Origin: Herbiconiux sp. VKM Ac-1786
Lineage (GTDB): Bacteria; Actinomycetota; Actinomycetes; Actinomycetales; Microbacteriaceae
Reading direction: 5' to 3'
Length of the DNA: 64,000 bases
Assembly (NCBI RefSeq): GCF_015350805.1
Contig: NZ_JADKSG010000001.1
Location: 806,001 to 870,000 of the forward strand
Shown here: one piece after another, positions 52,486 through 60,682 of the stretch
Layout of the letters: every line of letters begins with the position of its first letter
Position numbering within the stretch: the first letter of the stretch is position 1
Translations under genes and position numbers: made by a program
The notes under the pieces: model-generated
What the model was told of the DNA's origin: nothing
The model's input: the letters and a program-made list of their open reading frames with translations, nothing else
Databases searched by the model: none

Positions 52486-54444
52486 ATGACACCCTCACCG
52501 GCCGACGCCGCGCCCCAGCTCCCCACCCGCTACGTCGACCTGCGCGACTACGCCGCCATCGGCGACGGCCGCACCGTCGCGCTGATCGCCCTCGACGGCC
52601 AGGTCGACTGGATGCCCGTGCCGGCCCTGCACTCTCCCCCCGTCTTCGCCGCCCTCGTCGACGCCCCCGGCGGCGGCCGCTTCGAGCTCCGGCCCGTGGA
52701 CGACTTCACCAGCAAACGCGTCTACCTCCCGGGCACGAACGTGCTGCAGACCACGTTCACCACGGCGACCGGCGTGGTGCGGGTGACGGATGCGCTGGTC
52801 ACCGGTGTGGCCGGCCGGCTGCCCTGGCTCGAGCTCGCCCGCCGGATCGAGGGGCTCGAGGGCTCGGTGCCGATGCGGTGGGCGGTCGTGCCGGGGGCCG
52901 TGTTCGACGGGCTGCAGGACGACGGGGCGGGGCTGGAGGACGGCGACGACACGTCGTCGCACGAGGACGGCGCGGAACGCGCATCCGGAACCATCGACGA
53001 CCGGGGCGAGGACGGCAGCGACATCCCCGGGGTGAAGCGGATCGACACCGTGCACGGGCCCATCCTGCGCGTCGGGCAGATCGACCTCGTGCTGGTCGGC
53101 AGCGAGCACGGCCGGATCGACCCCGCCGAGCCGGGCGACGGGTTCCCCGAGGGGCCGCTGTCGTTCTACGGCGCCTTCACCGCGTCGGCCGGATCGCGGC
53201 ACCTGCTGACGCTCTGCGGAACCGACGACGAGCCGATCCACGTTCCGGTGCCCGAGAACGTCGACCGCGGCATCGACCGCTCGATCGAGAGCTGGCAGGC
53301 CTGGACCCGCGAGTTCGACGGGCCGGAGGACGACGAGGACGACGAGTGGACCGACGTCGTGCAGCGCAGCGCCCTCGCCCTGAAGCTCCTGATCTTCAGC
53401 CCCACCGGCTCGATCGCGGCCGCCGCCACCTCGGGCCTGCCCGAGAACCGCACCGGCGGCAAGAACTACGACTACCGCTTCGCCTGGGTGCGCGACCTGG
53501 CCTACACCGTCGGCGCGCTGGTCGAGTTCGGCCTGCGAGAGGAGACCCACGCGGCCGTGTCGTGGGTGCTGAAGACGCTGAAGCAGTACGAGGGCGAGCT
53601 GCACATCTTCTTCCGCCTCGACGGCTCGCTGCCGGGCGACATGCACGACGCCCCCGCCGAGGGCTGGCGCGGCATCGGCCCGGTGCGCATCGGCAACGAC
53701 GCGAGCGACCAGCTGCAGCTCGGCGTCTACGCCGACGTCGTGGGGATCATGGCGCGCTACGTGGATGCGGGCAACATCCTCGACGAGCGCACCAGCGAGC
53801 TCATCGTCGCCTTCACGGATGCGGCCTGCCACAACTGGCCGAAGAAGGACTCGGGCATGTGGGAGCTGCCCGAGGAGGAGCACTACGTCTCGAGCAAGGT
53901 CGGCTGCTGGCAGGCCATCACCGACGCGCTGCACCTCGCCGATATCGGCGAGATCAAGCCGAGCGAGGACGACCTGGCGCACTGGCGCGAGAACCGGCGC
54001 CTGATCGAGGAGTGGGTCGCCGAGCACGGCTGGAGCGAGGAGCGCGGCGCCTACCTGATGCACCCGGGCAGCGACCGGCTCGACGCGTCGATCCTGCTGC
54101 ACGCCGACCGCGCCTTCGGGCCGCGCTCGCGCATGGACGCCACCATCTCCCGCATCGACGAGGAGCTCTCGGCCGGCCCGCTGCTCTACCGCTACAGCGG
54201 CGTCGACGAGGAGGAGGGCACGTTCGTGGCGTGCGCCTTCTGGCTGACCGAGGCTCTGGCGCGCACCGGGCGTGTCGACGAGGCGACCGAGCGGATGCGC
54301 GCCCTGCTCCCCCTCGCCAACGACGTCGGGCTCTACTCCGAGATCATCGCGGCGTCCGACCACGCGTTCCTCGGCAACCTGCCGCAGGGGCTGAGCCACC
54401 TGGCGCTGATCAACGCGGCGCTCTCGATCCGCTCGGCGTCGTAG
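52486..54444 (+). CDS. Glycoside hydrolase family 15 protein (glucoamylase/trehalase-like)
   Basis: A 652-aa inverting glycosidase. The N-terminal beta-sandwich (TPxDAAIGDGRTVALI-like region, DLRDYAAIGDGRTVALIALD) is followed by a linker of acidic residues (about 150-180) and the (alpha/alpha)6 barrel with YDYRFAWVRDLAYTVGALVE, IFFRLDGSLPGD, GNDASDQLQLGVYADVV, MWELPEEEHYVSSKVGCWQA (catalytic Glu) and ACAFWLTEALARTGRVDEAT. Actinobacterial members of this branch include trehalases as well as glucoamylases; the substrate is open. It lacks a signal peptide. The start ATG 52486 has only a weak ribosome binding site. Confidence 0.92.
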   Translation: MTPSPADAAPQLPTRYVDLRDYAAIGDGRTVALIALDGQVDWMPVPALHSPPVFAALVDAPGGGRFELRPVDDFTSKRVYLPGTNVLQTTFTTATGVVRVTDALVTGVAGRLPWLELARRIEGLEGSVPMRWAVVPGAVFDGLQDDGAGLEDGDDTSSHEDGAERASGTIDDRGEDGSDIPGVKRIDTVHGPILRVGQIDLVLVGSEHGRIDPAEPGDGFPEGPLSFYGAFTASAGSRHLLTLCGTDDEPIHVPVPENVDRGIDRSIESWQAWTREFDGPEDDEDDEWTDVVQRSALALKLLIFSPTGSIAAAATSGLPENRTGGKNYDYRFAWVRDLAYTVGALVEFGLREETHAAVSWVLKTLKQYEGELHIFFRLDGSLPGDMHDAPAEGWRGIGPVRIGNDASDQLQLGVYADVVGIMARYVDAGNILDERTSELIVAFTDAACHNWPKKDSGMWELPEEEHYVSSKVGCWQAITDALHLADIGEIKPSEDDLAHWRENRRLIEEWVAEHGWSEERGAYLMHPGSDRLDASILLHADRAFGPRSRMDATISRIDEELSAGPLLYRYSGVDEEEGTFVACAFWLTEALARTGRVDEATERMRALLPLANDVGLYSEIIAASDHAFLGNLPQGLSHLALINAALSIRSAS

Positions 54445-54482
54445 GCGTTCTGCGCCAGCGCCCGCCGCGGATCGTCGCCGGG

Positions 54483-55262
54483 TCAGCCCTGGGCGATGGT
54501 GAGTGCGCCGAAACCCTGGGTGATGAGGTTCTTCGCCAGGTAGAGCGGCTTGCCGTCGAGCAGCACGTTGTGCGTGAGCACCAGAACGGGTGCCTTCGCG
54601 GGCAGGCCGATGCTGCGGCCTCGCTCGGCGCCGGCGCGACCGACCGAGACGTCGTAGACGGCCGGCCCGAGGCGGCCGCCCAGCACGTCCATCACGGCGG
54701 CGAGCAGACTGCGGCCCTCCGTCTCGAGCTCGGGCAGCCGGGCCGCGAGCTCCGGGCTCCGCTCGGCCAGCACCGCTCCGGCGGGCAGCACCTCGAGCAT
54801 CTGCGCCACCGGCTCGCCGTCACGCTTCAGCACGTTCTCCTGCACCCAGGTCTCGCTGTCGGGTTCGAGCTGCAGGCCGCGGCTGATGAAGTCGCTCGTG
54901 GGCTGGAGCTCGTGCAGCGTGCGCACCACCTCGACGGCGCCGTCGCCCGTCGCCGCGATTGACTCCAGGGGTCGCAGCTGCTCGAGCCCGACCTGCGGCA
55001 GTGCCTCGGCCACGAACCGTCCGATGCCGCGGCGGGTGCGGATCAGCCCGTCCTCTTCGAGCAGCATCAGAGCCTCGCGCACCACCGTGCGGCTGACCCG
55101 GAGGGCGACGCCGAGGTCGGTCTCGTTCGGCAGCAGCGAGCCGAGCTCCACCCGTCCGCTCCGGATCGCCTCGGCGAGGGAGGAGTAGACCGCGACCCGC
55201 AGAGGCTGCCCCGTGGGCACCACGAGCGGATCGAGTCGGAGGGTGGTGACTGCAGCTGCCAT
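54483..55262 (-). CDS. GntR-family regulator with UTRA ligand domain (HutC type)
   Basis: A 259-aa repressor-type regulator. The N-terminal winged HTH reads VAYSSLAEAIRSGRVELG-like (residues about 24-42), then LLPNETDLGVALRVSRTVVR and EALMLLEEDGLIRTRRGIGR (about 44-83). The UTRA domain (about 105-255) binds the effector; it contains ENVLKRDGEPVAQMLEVLPA. GGAGAAC precedes the ATG. It is divergent from the nucleoside phosphorylase gene, and the element GTATAACATC occurs in this intergenic region and again before the nucleoside hydrolase gene, making this the likely regulator of the locus, with a nucleoside or base as effector. Confidence 0.92.
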   Translation of the reverse strand: MAAAVTTLRLDPLVVPTGQPLRVAVYSSLAEAIRSGRVELGSLLPNETDLGVALRVSRTVVREALMLLEEDGLIRTRRGIGRFVAEALPQVGLEQLRPLESIAATGDGAVEVVRTLHELQPTSDFISRGLQLEPDSETWVQENVLKRDGEPVAQMLEVLPAGAVLAERSPELAARLPELETEGRSLLAAVMDVLGGRLGPAVYDVSVGRAGAERGRSIGLPAKAPVLVLTHNVLLDGKPLYLAKNLITQGFGALTIAQG

Positions 55263-55324
55263 GGACGTTCTCCTCGTCGCGCGGACGTCGGTGCCGATCA
55301 TCCGTCGGCCATTGACGCCGACCT

Positions 55325-55340
55325 GGATGTATAACATCAT
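55325..55340. promoter_or_regulatory. Candidate GntR operator, copy 1
   Basis: GGATGTATAACATCAT, 24 nt before the nucleoside phosphorylase ATG and on the divergent side of the regulator gene. It shares GTATAACATC with copy 2 at 56170 and fits the GT-N-TA-N-AC style of HutC-type sites. It also overlaps a possible -10 (TATAAC). Confidence 0.65.
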
Positions 55341-55364
55341 ACTCACTCAAGACAGGGAGACACC

Positions 55365-56135
55365 ATGGCATCGACAGCGGTCGACAAGAACTCGGTCGGA
55401 CTCGGCGAACGGCAGTACCACATCGGCATCGCGCCGGGCGAGGTCTCGACCGTCGCCCTGCTGCCCGGCGACCCCTTCCGGGTGCCGATGATCGCGGAGT
55501 TCCTGTCCGACGTGACGACCGTCGCGCATCAGCGGGAGCACCTCACCATGACCGGGCGCTACAAGGGACGGCTGATCACGGCAACCTCCACCGGAATGGG
55601 ATGCCCGTCGACCGCCATCGCCGCCGAGGAACTGATCCGGGTCGGCGTCACCTCGCTCATCCGGGTGGGCTCATCGGCCGGGCTGCAGACGGGTATCCGA
55701 CCCGGCGACCTGCTCGTCAGCGAGGGCACGCTGCGGAACGACGGCACGACCGCCGCCTATGCGCACCCGGGATACCCGGCGGTACCCGACCTGCAGATCG
55801 CCACCAGCCTCGCCGAGACGGCGCGGTCGCTCACCGCCGGCACCTCGACCACCGTGCACTCAGGCCTGAACGTCAGCGACGACGCGTTCTACGCCGAGAC
55901 GCCCGAGTGGATCGCCGAGCTGAACGGCCTGGGCATCCTGAACGTCGAGATGGAGAGCTCGGCGCTGTTCGTCGTCGCGCGTCTGCGCGGGGTGCGGGCG
56001 GGGATGATCTGCGCGGCCTCGAGCAACCTCCACGACGGCACGAGCCTCTACGACGGCGTCAAGGAGGCGCTGGCGGCGGGCTGGATGACGAGCATCGAGG
56101 CGGCGCTCGAGACCGCCGTGCGGCTGGAGCTGTGA
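55365..56135 (+). CDS. Nucleoside phosphorylase (uridine phosphorylase family)
   Basis: A 256-aa NP-I family enzyme that splits a nucleoside with phosphate into base and ribose-1-phosphate. Family segments: VALLPGDPFRVPMIAEFLSD (phosphate loop), GRYKGRLITATSTGMGCPST, LIRVGVTSLIRVGSSAGLQT (phosphate Arg) and GILNVEMESSALFVVARLRG (ribose-binding M-E). The E-M-E-S signature is common to uridine and purine members; the base preference is uncertain, with uridine phosphorylase the closest call. GGGAG lies 6 nt before the ATG. First enzyme gene of the nucleoside locus. Confidence 0.9.
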   Translation: MASTAVDKNSVGLGERQYHIGIAPGEVSTVALLPGDPFRVPMIAEFLSDVTTVAHQREHLTMTGRYKGRLITATSTGMGCPSTAIAAEELIRVGVTSLIRVGSSAGLQTGIRPGDLLVSEGTLRNDGTTAAYAHPGYPAVPDLQIATSLAETARSLTAGTSTTVHSGLNVSDDAFYAETPEWIAELNGLGILNVEMESSALFVVARLRGVRAGMICAASSNLHDGTSLYDGVKEALAAGWMTSIEAALETAVRLEL

Positions 56136-56169
56136 TGCGCCGGCCCGATCGTAACACCAGCGACACATT

Positions 56170-56185
56170 GGACGTATAACATCCA
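56170..56185. promoter_or_regulatory. Candidate GntR operator, copy 2
   Basis: GGACGTATAACATCCA, 49 nt before the nucleoside hydrolase ATG. It repeats GTATAACATC of copy 1 (13 of 16 positions equal), inside an intergenic region of 98 bp. The flanks GGA...TCC are symmetrical. Confidence 0.65.
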
Positions 56186-56233
56186 ACTTCATACCCGCGG
56201 CAGCACCTCCGCCGCCCTTCGAGAAGAGTCACG

Positions 56234-57199
56234 ATGAACCCCGTTCCCCTGTACGTCGACTGCGACACCGGCATCGACGACGCCCTCGCGCTCGGCTGGC
56301 TGGCCGCATCGCCCGAGGTCGAGGTGGTGGGCGTCGGCACGGTGAGCGGCAACGTGTCGGCCGCGCAGGGGGCCCGCAACACGATCGACGTGCTCGCGCT
56401 CGCCGGCCGGTCGTGGCCGGTCGCCGTCGGCGCGGCCGAGCCGTCGGCCGGCGGGTTCACGCGCGCCGGCTTCGACGGCGGCGCCACCCACGTGCACGGG
56501 CCGGCCGGGCTCGGTGCATTCTCCGCGCCGTCGTCGGGTGACGAGCCCCTCGCCGTCGATGCGGCCGAGCTGCTGATCTCGCTCGCCCGACGCCACGGCG
56601 GAGAGCTGCGCATCCTCGCCGTCGGCCCGCTGACCAACCTCGCCGAGGCCCTGCGCCGGGAGCCGTCGCTGCCCTCCCTGATCGCCGAGGTCACCGTCAT
56701 GGGAGGTGCGGCGCTCGTGCCCGGCAACATCTCCCCCGTCACCGAGGCCAACATCGGCAACGACCCCGAGGCGGCCCAGGCCGTGCTCTCGGCGCCGTGG
56801 CCGGTCACGCTCGTCCCCCTCGACGTGACGCTGGCGCATCCGCTCGACGAGGCCGGTCGCCACCGGCTGCTCGACTCGGGACGGCCCCTCGGCCGCGCAC
56901 TCGGCGAGATGCTCGACTTCTACTTCGACTTCAACTCCACCTTCTACGGCGAGCGCCGCTCGGCGCTGCACGACCCCCTGGCGGCGGCGATCGCCACCGG
57001 GACGGTGCGGCCCACCGTCGCACCGAGGGTGCACGTCGAGGTGGACACCACCGACGGGCCGGGCCGGGGCCAGACCATCTGCGACCTGCGCGGCCGCTTC
57101 CTCGGGCATCCCGACCAGCCGGGCGCCCACGTGCGGGTCGTGCTCGAGCTCGGCACCGACTTCGCGCCCGTGCTGCTCGGCCGGCTGCTGGAGGTGTGA
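56234..57199 (+). CDS. Nucleoside hydrolase
   Basis: A 321-aa inosine/uridine-preferring-type nucleoside hydrolase, releasing the free base and ribose. The Ca2+/ribose site DxDxxxDD is complete near the N-terminus: LYVDCDTGIDDALALGWL (residues about 5-22). Further family segments are GVGTVSGNVSAAQGARNTID, RILAVGPLTNLAEALRREPS, VTVMGGAALVPGNISPVTEA and EANIGNDPEAAQAVL. ATG with AGAAGAG upstream. It is followed 1 nt later by the deaminase-like gene, so the two are cotranscribed; its own upstream operator candidate suggests a second promoter. Confidence 0.93.
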   Translation: MNPVPLYVDCDTGIDDALALGWLAASPEVEVVGVGTVSGNVSAAQGARNTIDVLALAGRSWPVAVGAAEPSAGGFTRAGFDGGATHVHGPAGLGAFSAPSSGDEPLAVDAAELLISLARRHGGELRILAVGPLTNLAEALRREPSLPSLIAEVTVMGGAALVPGNISPVTEANIGNDPEAAQAVLSAPWPVTLVPLDVTLAHPLDEAGRHRLLDSGRPLGRALGEMLDFYFDFNSTFYGERRSALHDPLAAAIATGTVRPTVAPRVHVEVDTTDGPGRGQTICDLRGRFLGHPDQPGAHVRVVLELGTDFAPVLLGRLLEV

Positions 57200-57200
57200 C

Positions 57201-58178
57201 GTGCTGATCGATCTGCACTCCCATCTCGAGGGGCGGCTGCGCCCGTCGACGGCCGCCGAGCTCGCCGGGGCGGCCGGCCTCCCCGAGCCTCCGGCGGGGT
57301 GGGCGGATGCTCTGCAGCTGACCGGCCCCGCCGACCTGACGGTCTACCTGCAGAAGGTGGCGTCGAGCTACCCGTTCTTCCGGCGCCGGGAGATGCTCGC
57401 CCGGATCGCGCGGGAGGCCGTGGAGGACGCGGCCGCCGACGGAGGCGACTACCTCGAGCTGCGCTTCGGGCCGGCCACCCACGTCTCCGACTCCCTGCCG
57501 CTCGACGAGGTCGTGGCGGCGGTCTGCGAAGGTGTCGCCGACGGCGTCGCTCTGACCGGTATGCCGGCGGGCGTCGTGGTGGCCGCGCTGCGGCATCACT
57601 CGCCCACGGTCAACGAGGACGTCGCGGCCAGCGCCGCCCGCTTCGCCGGACGCGGCGTCGTCGGCTTCGACCTGGCCGGCGACGAGCTGCTCTTCCCCGC
57701 GCTGGAGCCGCATGTCGGTTCCTTCCGGGTCGCCCGAGCCGCCGGTCTCGGGCTCACCTGCCACGCCGCGGAGTCCGCTCCCGGGCACGCCGCCCGGTCG
57801 GCGGTCGAACTGCTCGGTGTCAGCCGGATCGGCCACGGTGCGCACCTCGCGAGCGACCCCGACGCACTGGCGTGGATCGTCGACGAGGGGATCGTGATCG
57901 AGATCTGTCCCACGTCGAACTGGTACACCGGCGCGATCCCGTCGGTGGCCGCGCATCCGGCGGGGCTGTTCGCCCGCGCCGGGGCGGCCCTCGCGCTCGG
58001 CGACGACAACCCGGTGCAGACCGGGTCACCGCTGTCGGCCGAGCGGGCACTGCTCGGCCCGACCCTCGGCTTCACGGCCGCCGACCTCGAGCGGCTCGAC
58101 CGCACCAGCGCGGCGGCGGTCTTCGCCGACGACTCGGTGCGGCTGGGGCTGATCGCGGCGGCGGCGGGAGGGCACTAG
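57201..58178 (+). CDS. Adenosine deaminase family protein
   Basis: A 325-aa zinc amidohydrolase of the adenosine/AMP deaminase family. Metal and catalytic residues appear in order: LIDLHSHLEGRLRPSTAAEL (HxH), VVGFDLAGDE, GLTCHAAESAP (His zinc ligand and catalytic Glu region), SRIGHGAHLASDPDALAWI (His), IEICPTSNWYTGAI and ALALGDDNPVQTGSPLSAE (Asp-Asp). It would convert adenosine (or a related purine nucleoside) to inosine, which the hydrolase can then split. GTG 57201 lies 1 nt after the hydrolase stop with GGAGG upstream. Confidence 0.92.
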   Translation: MLIDLHSHLEGRLRPSTAAELAGAAGLPEPPAGWADALQLTGPADLTVYLQKVASSYPFFRRREMLARIAREAVEDAAADGGDYLELRFGPATHVSDSLPLDEVVAAVCEGVADGVALTGMPAGVVVAALRHHSPTVNEDVAASAARFAGRGVVGFDLAGDELLFPALEPHVGSFRVARAAGLGLTCHAAESAPGHAARSAVELLGVSRIGHGAHLASDPDALAWIVDEGIVIEICPTSNWYTGAIPSVAAHPAGLFARAGAALALGDDNPVQTGSPLSAERALLGPTLGFTAADLERLDRTSAAAVFADDSVRLGLIAAAAGGH

Positions 58179-58243
58179 GCACCCGTTCCCACCGCACCAC
58201 CCGCACCGTTCCGACACCGCATCAGCGAAACCTGGAGATCACG

Positions 58244-59356
58244 ATGACCCTCACCACGAGAACCCGCTTCCTCAGCTTCGGCTCGGTCACGGCCGCCGCC
58301 GCCCTCGTTCTGGCGGGCTGCGCCAGTGCCCCGGAGACGGAGGCCGGAGCATCCGGGACCACCACCGACGACTTCCTGCCGTGCGCCGTCTCCGACCTGA
58401 CCGGGTTCAAGGACGGCCAGTTCAACGAGCTCACCTATGACGGTGTCGCGCAGGCCGCCGACGAGCTCGGTGTCGACACCCGCACCGCCGAATCGACCTC
58501 CGAGGACCAGTACGCCGGCAACATCTCGGCCATGGTGAACGAGGACTGCAGCCTCATCGTGACCGTCGGCTTCGCCCTCGCCGCCGCCACCCGTGACTCG
58601 GCCGCCGAGAACCCCGACATCGACTACGCCCTGATCGACTCGACCGTCTCCGACGACGACGGCACCCCGGTGGAGGTCGACAACGTGAAGCCCGTGCTCT
58701 TCGACACCGCCCAGGCCGCCTACCTCGCCGGCTACCTGTCGGCCGCCGCCTCGAAGACCGGCGTCGTCGGTACCTACGGCGGGATGCCCTTCCCCTCGGT
58801 CACCGTCTTCATGGACGGTTTCGTCGACGGGGTCGCGAAGTACAACGAGGCTCACAGTGCGTCGGTCAAAGTGGTCGGCTGGGACAAGGCCGCCCAGGAC
58901 GGGCTCTTCGTCGGCAACTTCGACGACCAGGTGCAGGCGAAGACCCTGAGCGAGGGCCTGCTCGACCAGAACGTCGACGTGATCATGCCGGTCGCCGGTT
59001 CGCTCTTCCTCGCCTCGATCGAGGCCATGAAGGACCGCGGGGTCGACGGTGCGATCCTCGGCGTGAACAACGACGCGTACGAGGCCGAGCCGGAGGGCGC
59101 TCCCTACTACCTGACGTCGGTGCTGAAGAACCTGACGACTGCCGCCTCCGAGGTCACGACGGCCGCGGGCGCCGGCGACTTCGACAGCGCACCCTACGTC
59201 GGCACCCTGGAGAACGACGGCGTCGGCATCGCGCCGCTGCACGACTGGGAGAGCCGGATCGATCCGTCCGTGATCACGGAGCTCGACCAGCTCAAGGCGG
59301 ACATCATCGCCGGCACCGTCGTCGTCGAGTCGCCGTCGTCGCCCGCTCAGGGCTGA
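58244..59356 (+). CDS. BMP family substrate-binding lipoprotein
   Basis: A 370-aa lipoprotein of the basic membrane protein (BMP/PnrA/Med) family, whose members bind purine or pyrimidine nucleosides for ABC import. It has a lipobox (AALVLAGC, Cys about residue 26), then LTGFKDGQFNELTYDGVAQA (family opening), FALAAATRDSAAENPDIDYA, TAQAAYLAGYLSAA, VVGTYGGMPFPSVTVFMDGF and DVIMPVAGSLFLASIEAMKD. GGAG lies 6 nt before the ATG. Unusually the ATPase and two permease genes that normally follow are absent; the next gene lies on the other strand. Confidence 0.93.
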   Translation: MTLTTRTRFLSFGSVTAAAALVLAGCASAPETEAGASGTTTDDFLPCAVSDLTGFKDGQFNELTYDGVAQAADELGVDTRTAESTSEDQYAGNISAMVNEDCSLIVTVGFALAAATRDSAAENPDIDYALIDSTVSDDDGTPVEVDNVKPVLFDTAQAAYLAGYLSAAASKTGVVGTYGGMPFPSVTVFMDGFVDGVAKYNEAHSASVKVVGWDKAAQDGLFVGNFDDQVQAKTLSEGLLDQNVDVIMPVAGSLFLASIEAMKDRGVDGAILGVNNDAYEAEPEGAPYYLTSVLKNLTTAASEVTTAAGAGDFDSAPYVGTLENDGVGIAPLHDWESRIDPSVITELDQLKADIIAGTVVVESPSSPAQG

Positions 59357-59396
59357 CTCGGCGCGGGCCGTCGGTTCGGGGCGTCGGTTCGGGGCG

Positions 59397-59897
59397 TCAG
59401 GGGCGGGCTTCGTGGTGGCGGCGGCCGTGGGTGCGGCGGTCCTCCTTCATCTCCGCCTCGAAGAGGTGGCGGCGGCCGTCCGCGAGCTGGTCGCGGGCGT
59501 CGCGTTCGGCCGCCCGGAAGGCCGCGTAGTAGTTGTCGTCGAAGTCCTCGACGATCTGGAACGTCCAGCGGCCCTCGATGACGTTGCGTCCGACGATCTC
59601 GCGGTCGATCCGCTCGGCCAGCTCCTCGTGGCCGGCCTCGCGGAGCAGCCCGATCGCCTCGCCGAGAGCGAGATCGGCCTTGCCGGTCATCCGGTGGAAG
59701 CCGTAGAGGAAGCCGCGCGCCTGCTCCACCACTTCCAGCGCCTCGGACAGCTTGCCCAGCGCCTCGACGGTCGCGTCGTCCAGGCCCTCGGGCCGGCGGT
59801 GCGCGGCGTCGGGGCCGGCGTCGCGGTCGGTTGCGCCGCGGGTGTCGCCGTCGCGGTCGGTGGGCTCGGGCATCCGCTCGTCACTCTGCTCGGTCAT
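59397..59897 (-). CDS. Conserved-type hypothetical protein, 166 aa
   Basis: No named family recognised. After a disordered charged N-terminus (about residues 1-40) comes a helical region: ATVEALGKLSEALEVVEQAR, GFLYGFHRMTGKADLALGEA, IGLLREAGHEELAERIDREI, then GRNVIEGRWTFQIVEDFDDN with YYAAFRAAERDARDQLADGR and a His/Arg-rich tail. The pattern resembles a widespread actinobacterial protein of unknown function. No Shine-Dalgarno is evident. It converges on the BMP gene and is divergent from nothing; cysE lies 76 bp further downstream on the same side. Confidence 0.75.
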   Translation of the reverse strand: MTEQSDERMPEPTDRDGDTRGATDRDAGPDAAHRRPEGLDDATVEALGKLSEALEVVEQARGFLYGFHRMTGKADLALGEAIGLLREAGHEELAERIDREIVGRNVIEGRWTFQIVEDFDDNYYAAFRAAERDARDQLADGRRHLFEAEMKEDRRTHGRRHHEARP

Positions 59898-59973
59898 GCT
59901 TCGAGCTTGCCCCGATGACGGATGCGCGACCACGCCTCACCCGCCACGGTCGGCCGCGCGGTCGACGCTCGGG

Positions 59974-60657
59974 TCAGATGTAGATGCCGGGGTCGAGGTA
60001 GAAGGCGGGGTCGGTGAGCGAGCCGGGGCCGGTCGAGGCGTGCTGCGAGAGGTCGCGGGCGGGGATGCCGACGAGGATGGCGCCGGCCGGGGCGTCCTTC
60101 ACGACGACCGCGCCCGCGCCGACGCTCGCATCGGCACCGATGTGCACCGGACCCAGGATCGTGGCGCCCGCGCCGACCGTCACCCGGTCGCCGAGCGTCG
60201 GGTGCCGCTTCTCGCGCCGGGTGCTCTTTCCACCCAGCGTGACCGCGTGGTACAGCATCACGTCGTCGCCGATCACCGCGGTCTCGCCGATCACGACGCC
60301 CATGCCGTGGTCGATGAACAGCCGTCGGCCGATGCGGGCCCCGGGGTGGATCTCCACGCCGGTGAGGAATCGGGCGAACTGCGACAGCAGCCGCGCGGGC
60401 AGCCGGAGCCCCGGGCTGCGCCACCACCGGTGCGCGACCCGGTGCACCCACACCGCATGCACGCCCGGGTACGCCAGCACGATCTCGAGACCCGACCGCG
60501 CCGCCGGATCCCGCAGCCGCGCCGCCCGCACGTCCTCCCGCAGCCGCGCCCGCACCCGCGCGATGCCGCCCGCGGGCAGCGCCGACCGGTCGCGTCCGCC
60601 GCGGCCGCGCGCGGCGCGCACGTCGTTCGACGGCGGCAGCGCCGACCGGTCGCTCAC
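59974..60657 (-). CDS. cysE: Serine O-acetyltransferase
   Basis: CysE (EpsC type) acetylates serine with acetyl-CoA, giving O-acetylserine for CysK. The product has [20 protein letters not shown], then the left-handed beta-helix with hexapeptide repeats: [40 protein letters not shown] and [23 protein letters not shown] 60657 gives 227 aa with a 34-residue Arg/Gly-rich extension made of duplicated pieces (DRSALP and DVRAAR each occur twice); GTG 60555 gives 193 aa, closer to the family length, and may be the true start. It follows cysK by 25 nt. Confidence 0.9.
   Translation of the reverse strand: MSDRSALPPSNDVRAARGRGGRDRSALPAGGIARVRARLREDVRAARLRDPAARSGLEIVLAYPGVHAVWVHRVAHRWWRSPGLRLPARLLSQFARFLTGVEIHPGARIGRRLFIDHGMGVVIGETAVIGDDVMLYHAVTLGGKSTRREKRHPTLGDRVTVGAGATILGPVHIGADASVGAGAVVVKDAPAGAILVGIPARDLSQHASTGPGSLTDPAFYLDPGIYI
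60575..60653. repeat. 19-bp direct repeats at the cysE 5' end
   Basis: GGCAGCGCCGACCGGTCGC occurs exactly at 60575-60593 and 60635-60653, 60 bp apart, in the region between the two possible cysE starts. The spacing is a multiple of three and the repeats encode DRSALP in both places. Confidence 0.8.
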
Positions 60658-60682
60658 CCCTCGCCTGCTCGCCGGTCGCGCG

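Noticed and set aside
59357-59396. Repeated GTCGGTTCGGGGC between the BMP and hypothetical genes
   Set aside because: Only two 13-bp copies in a short converging gap, no stem structure; not enough to call a feature.
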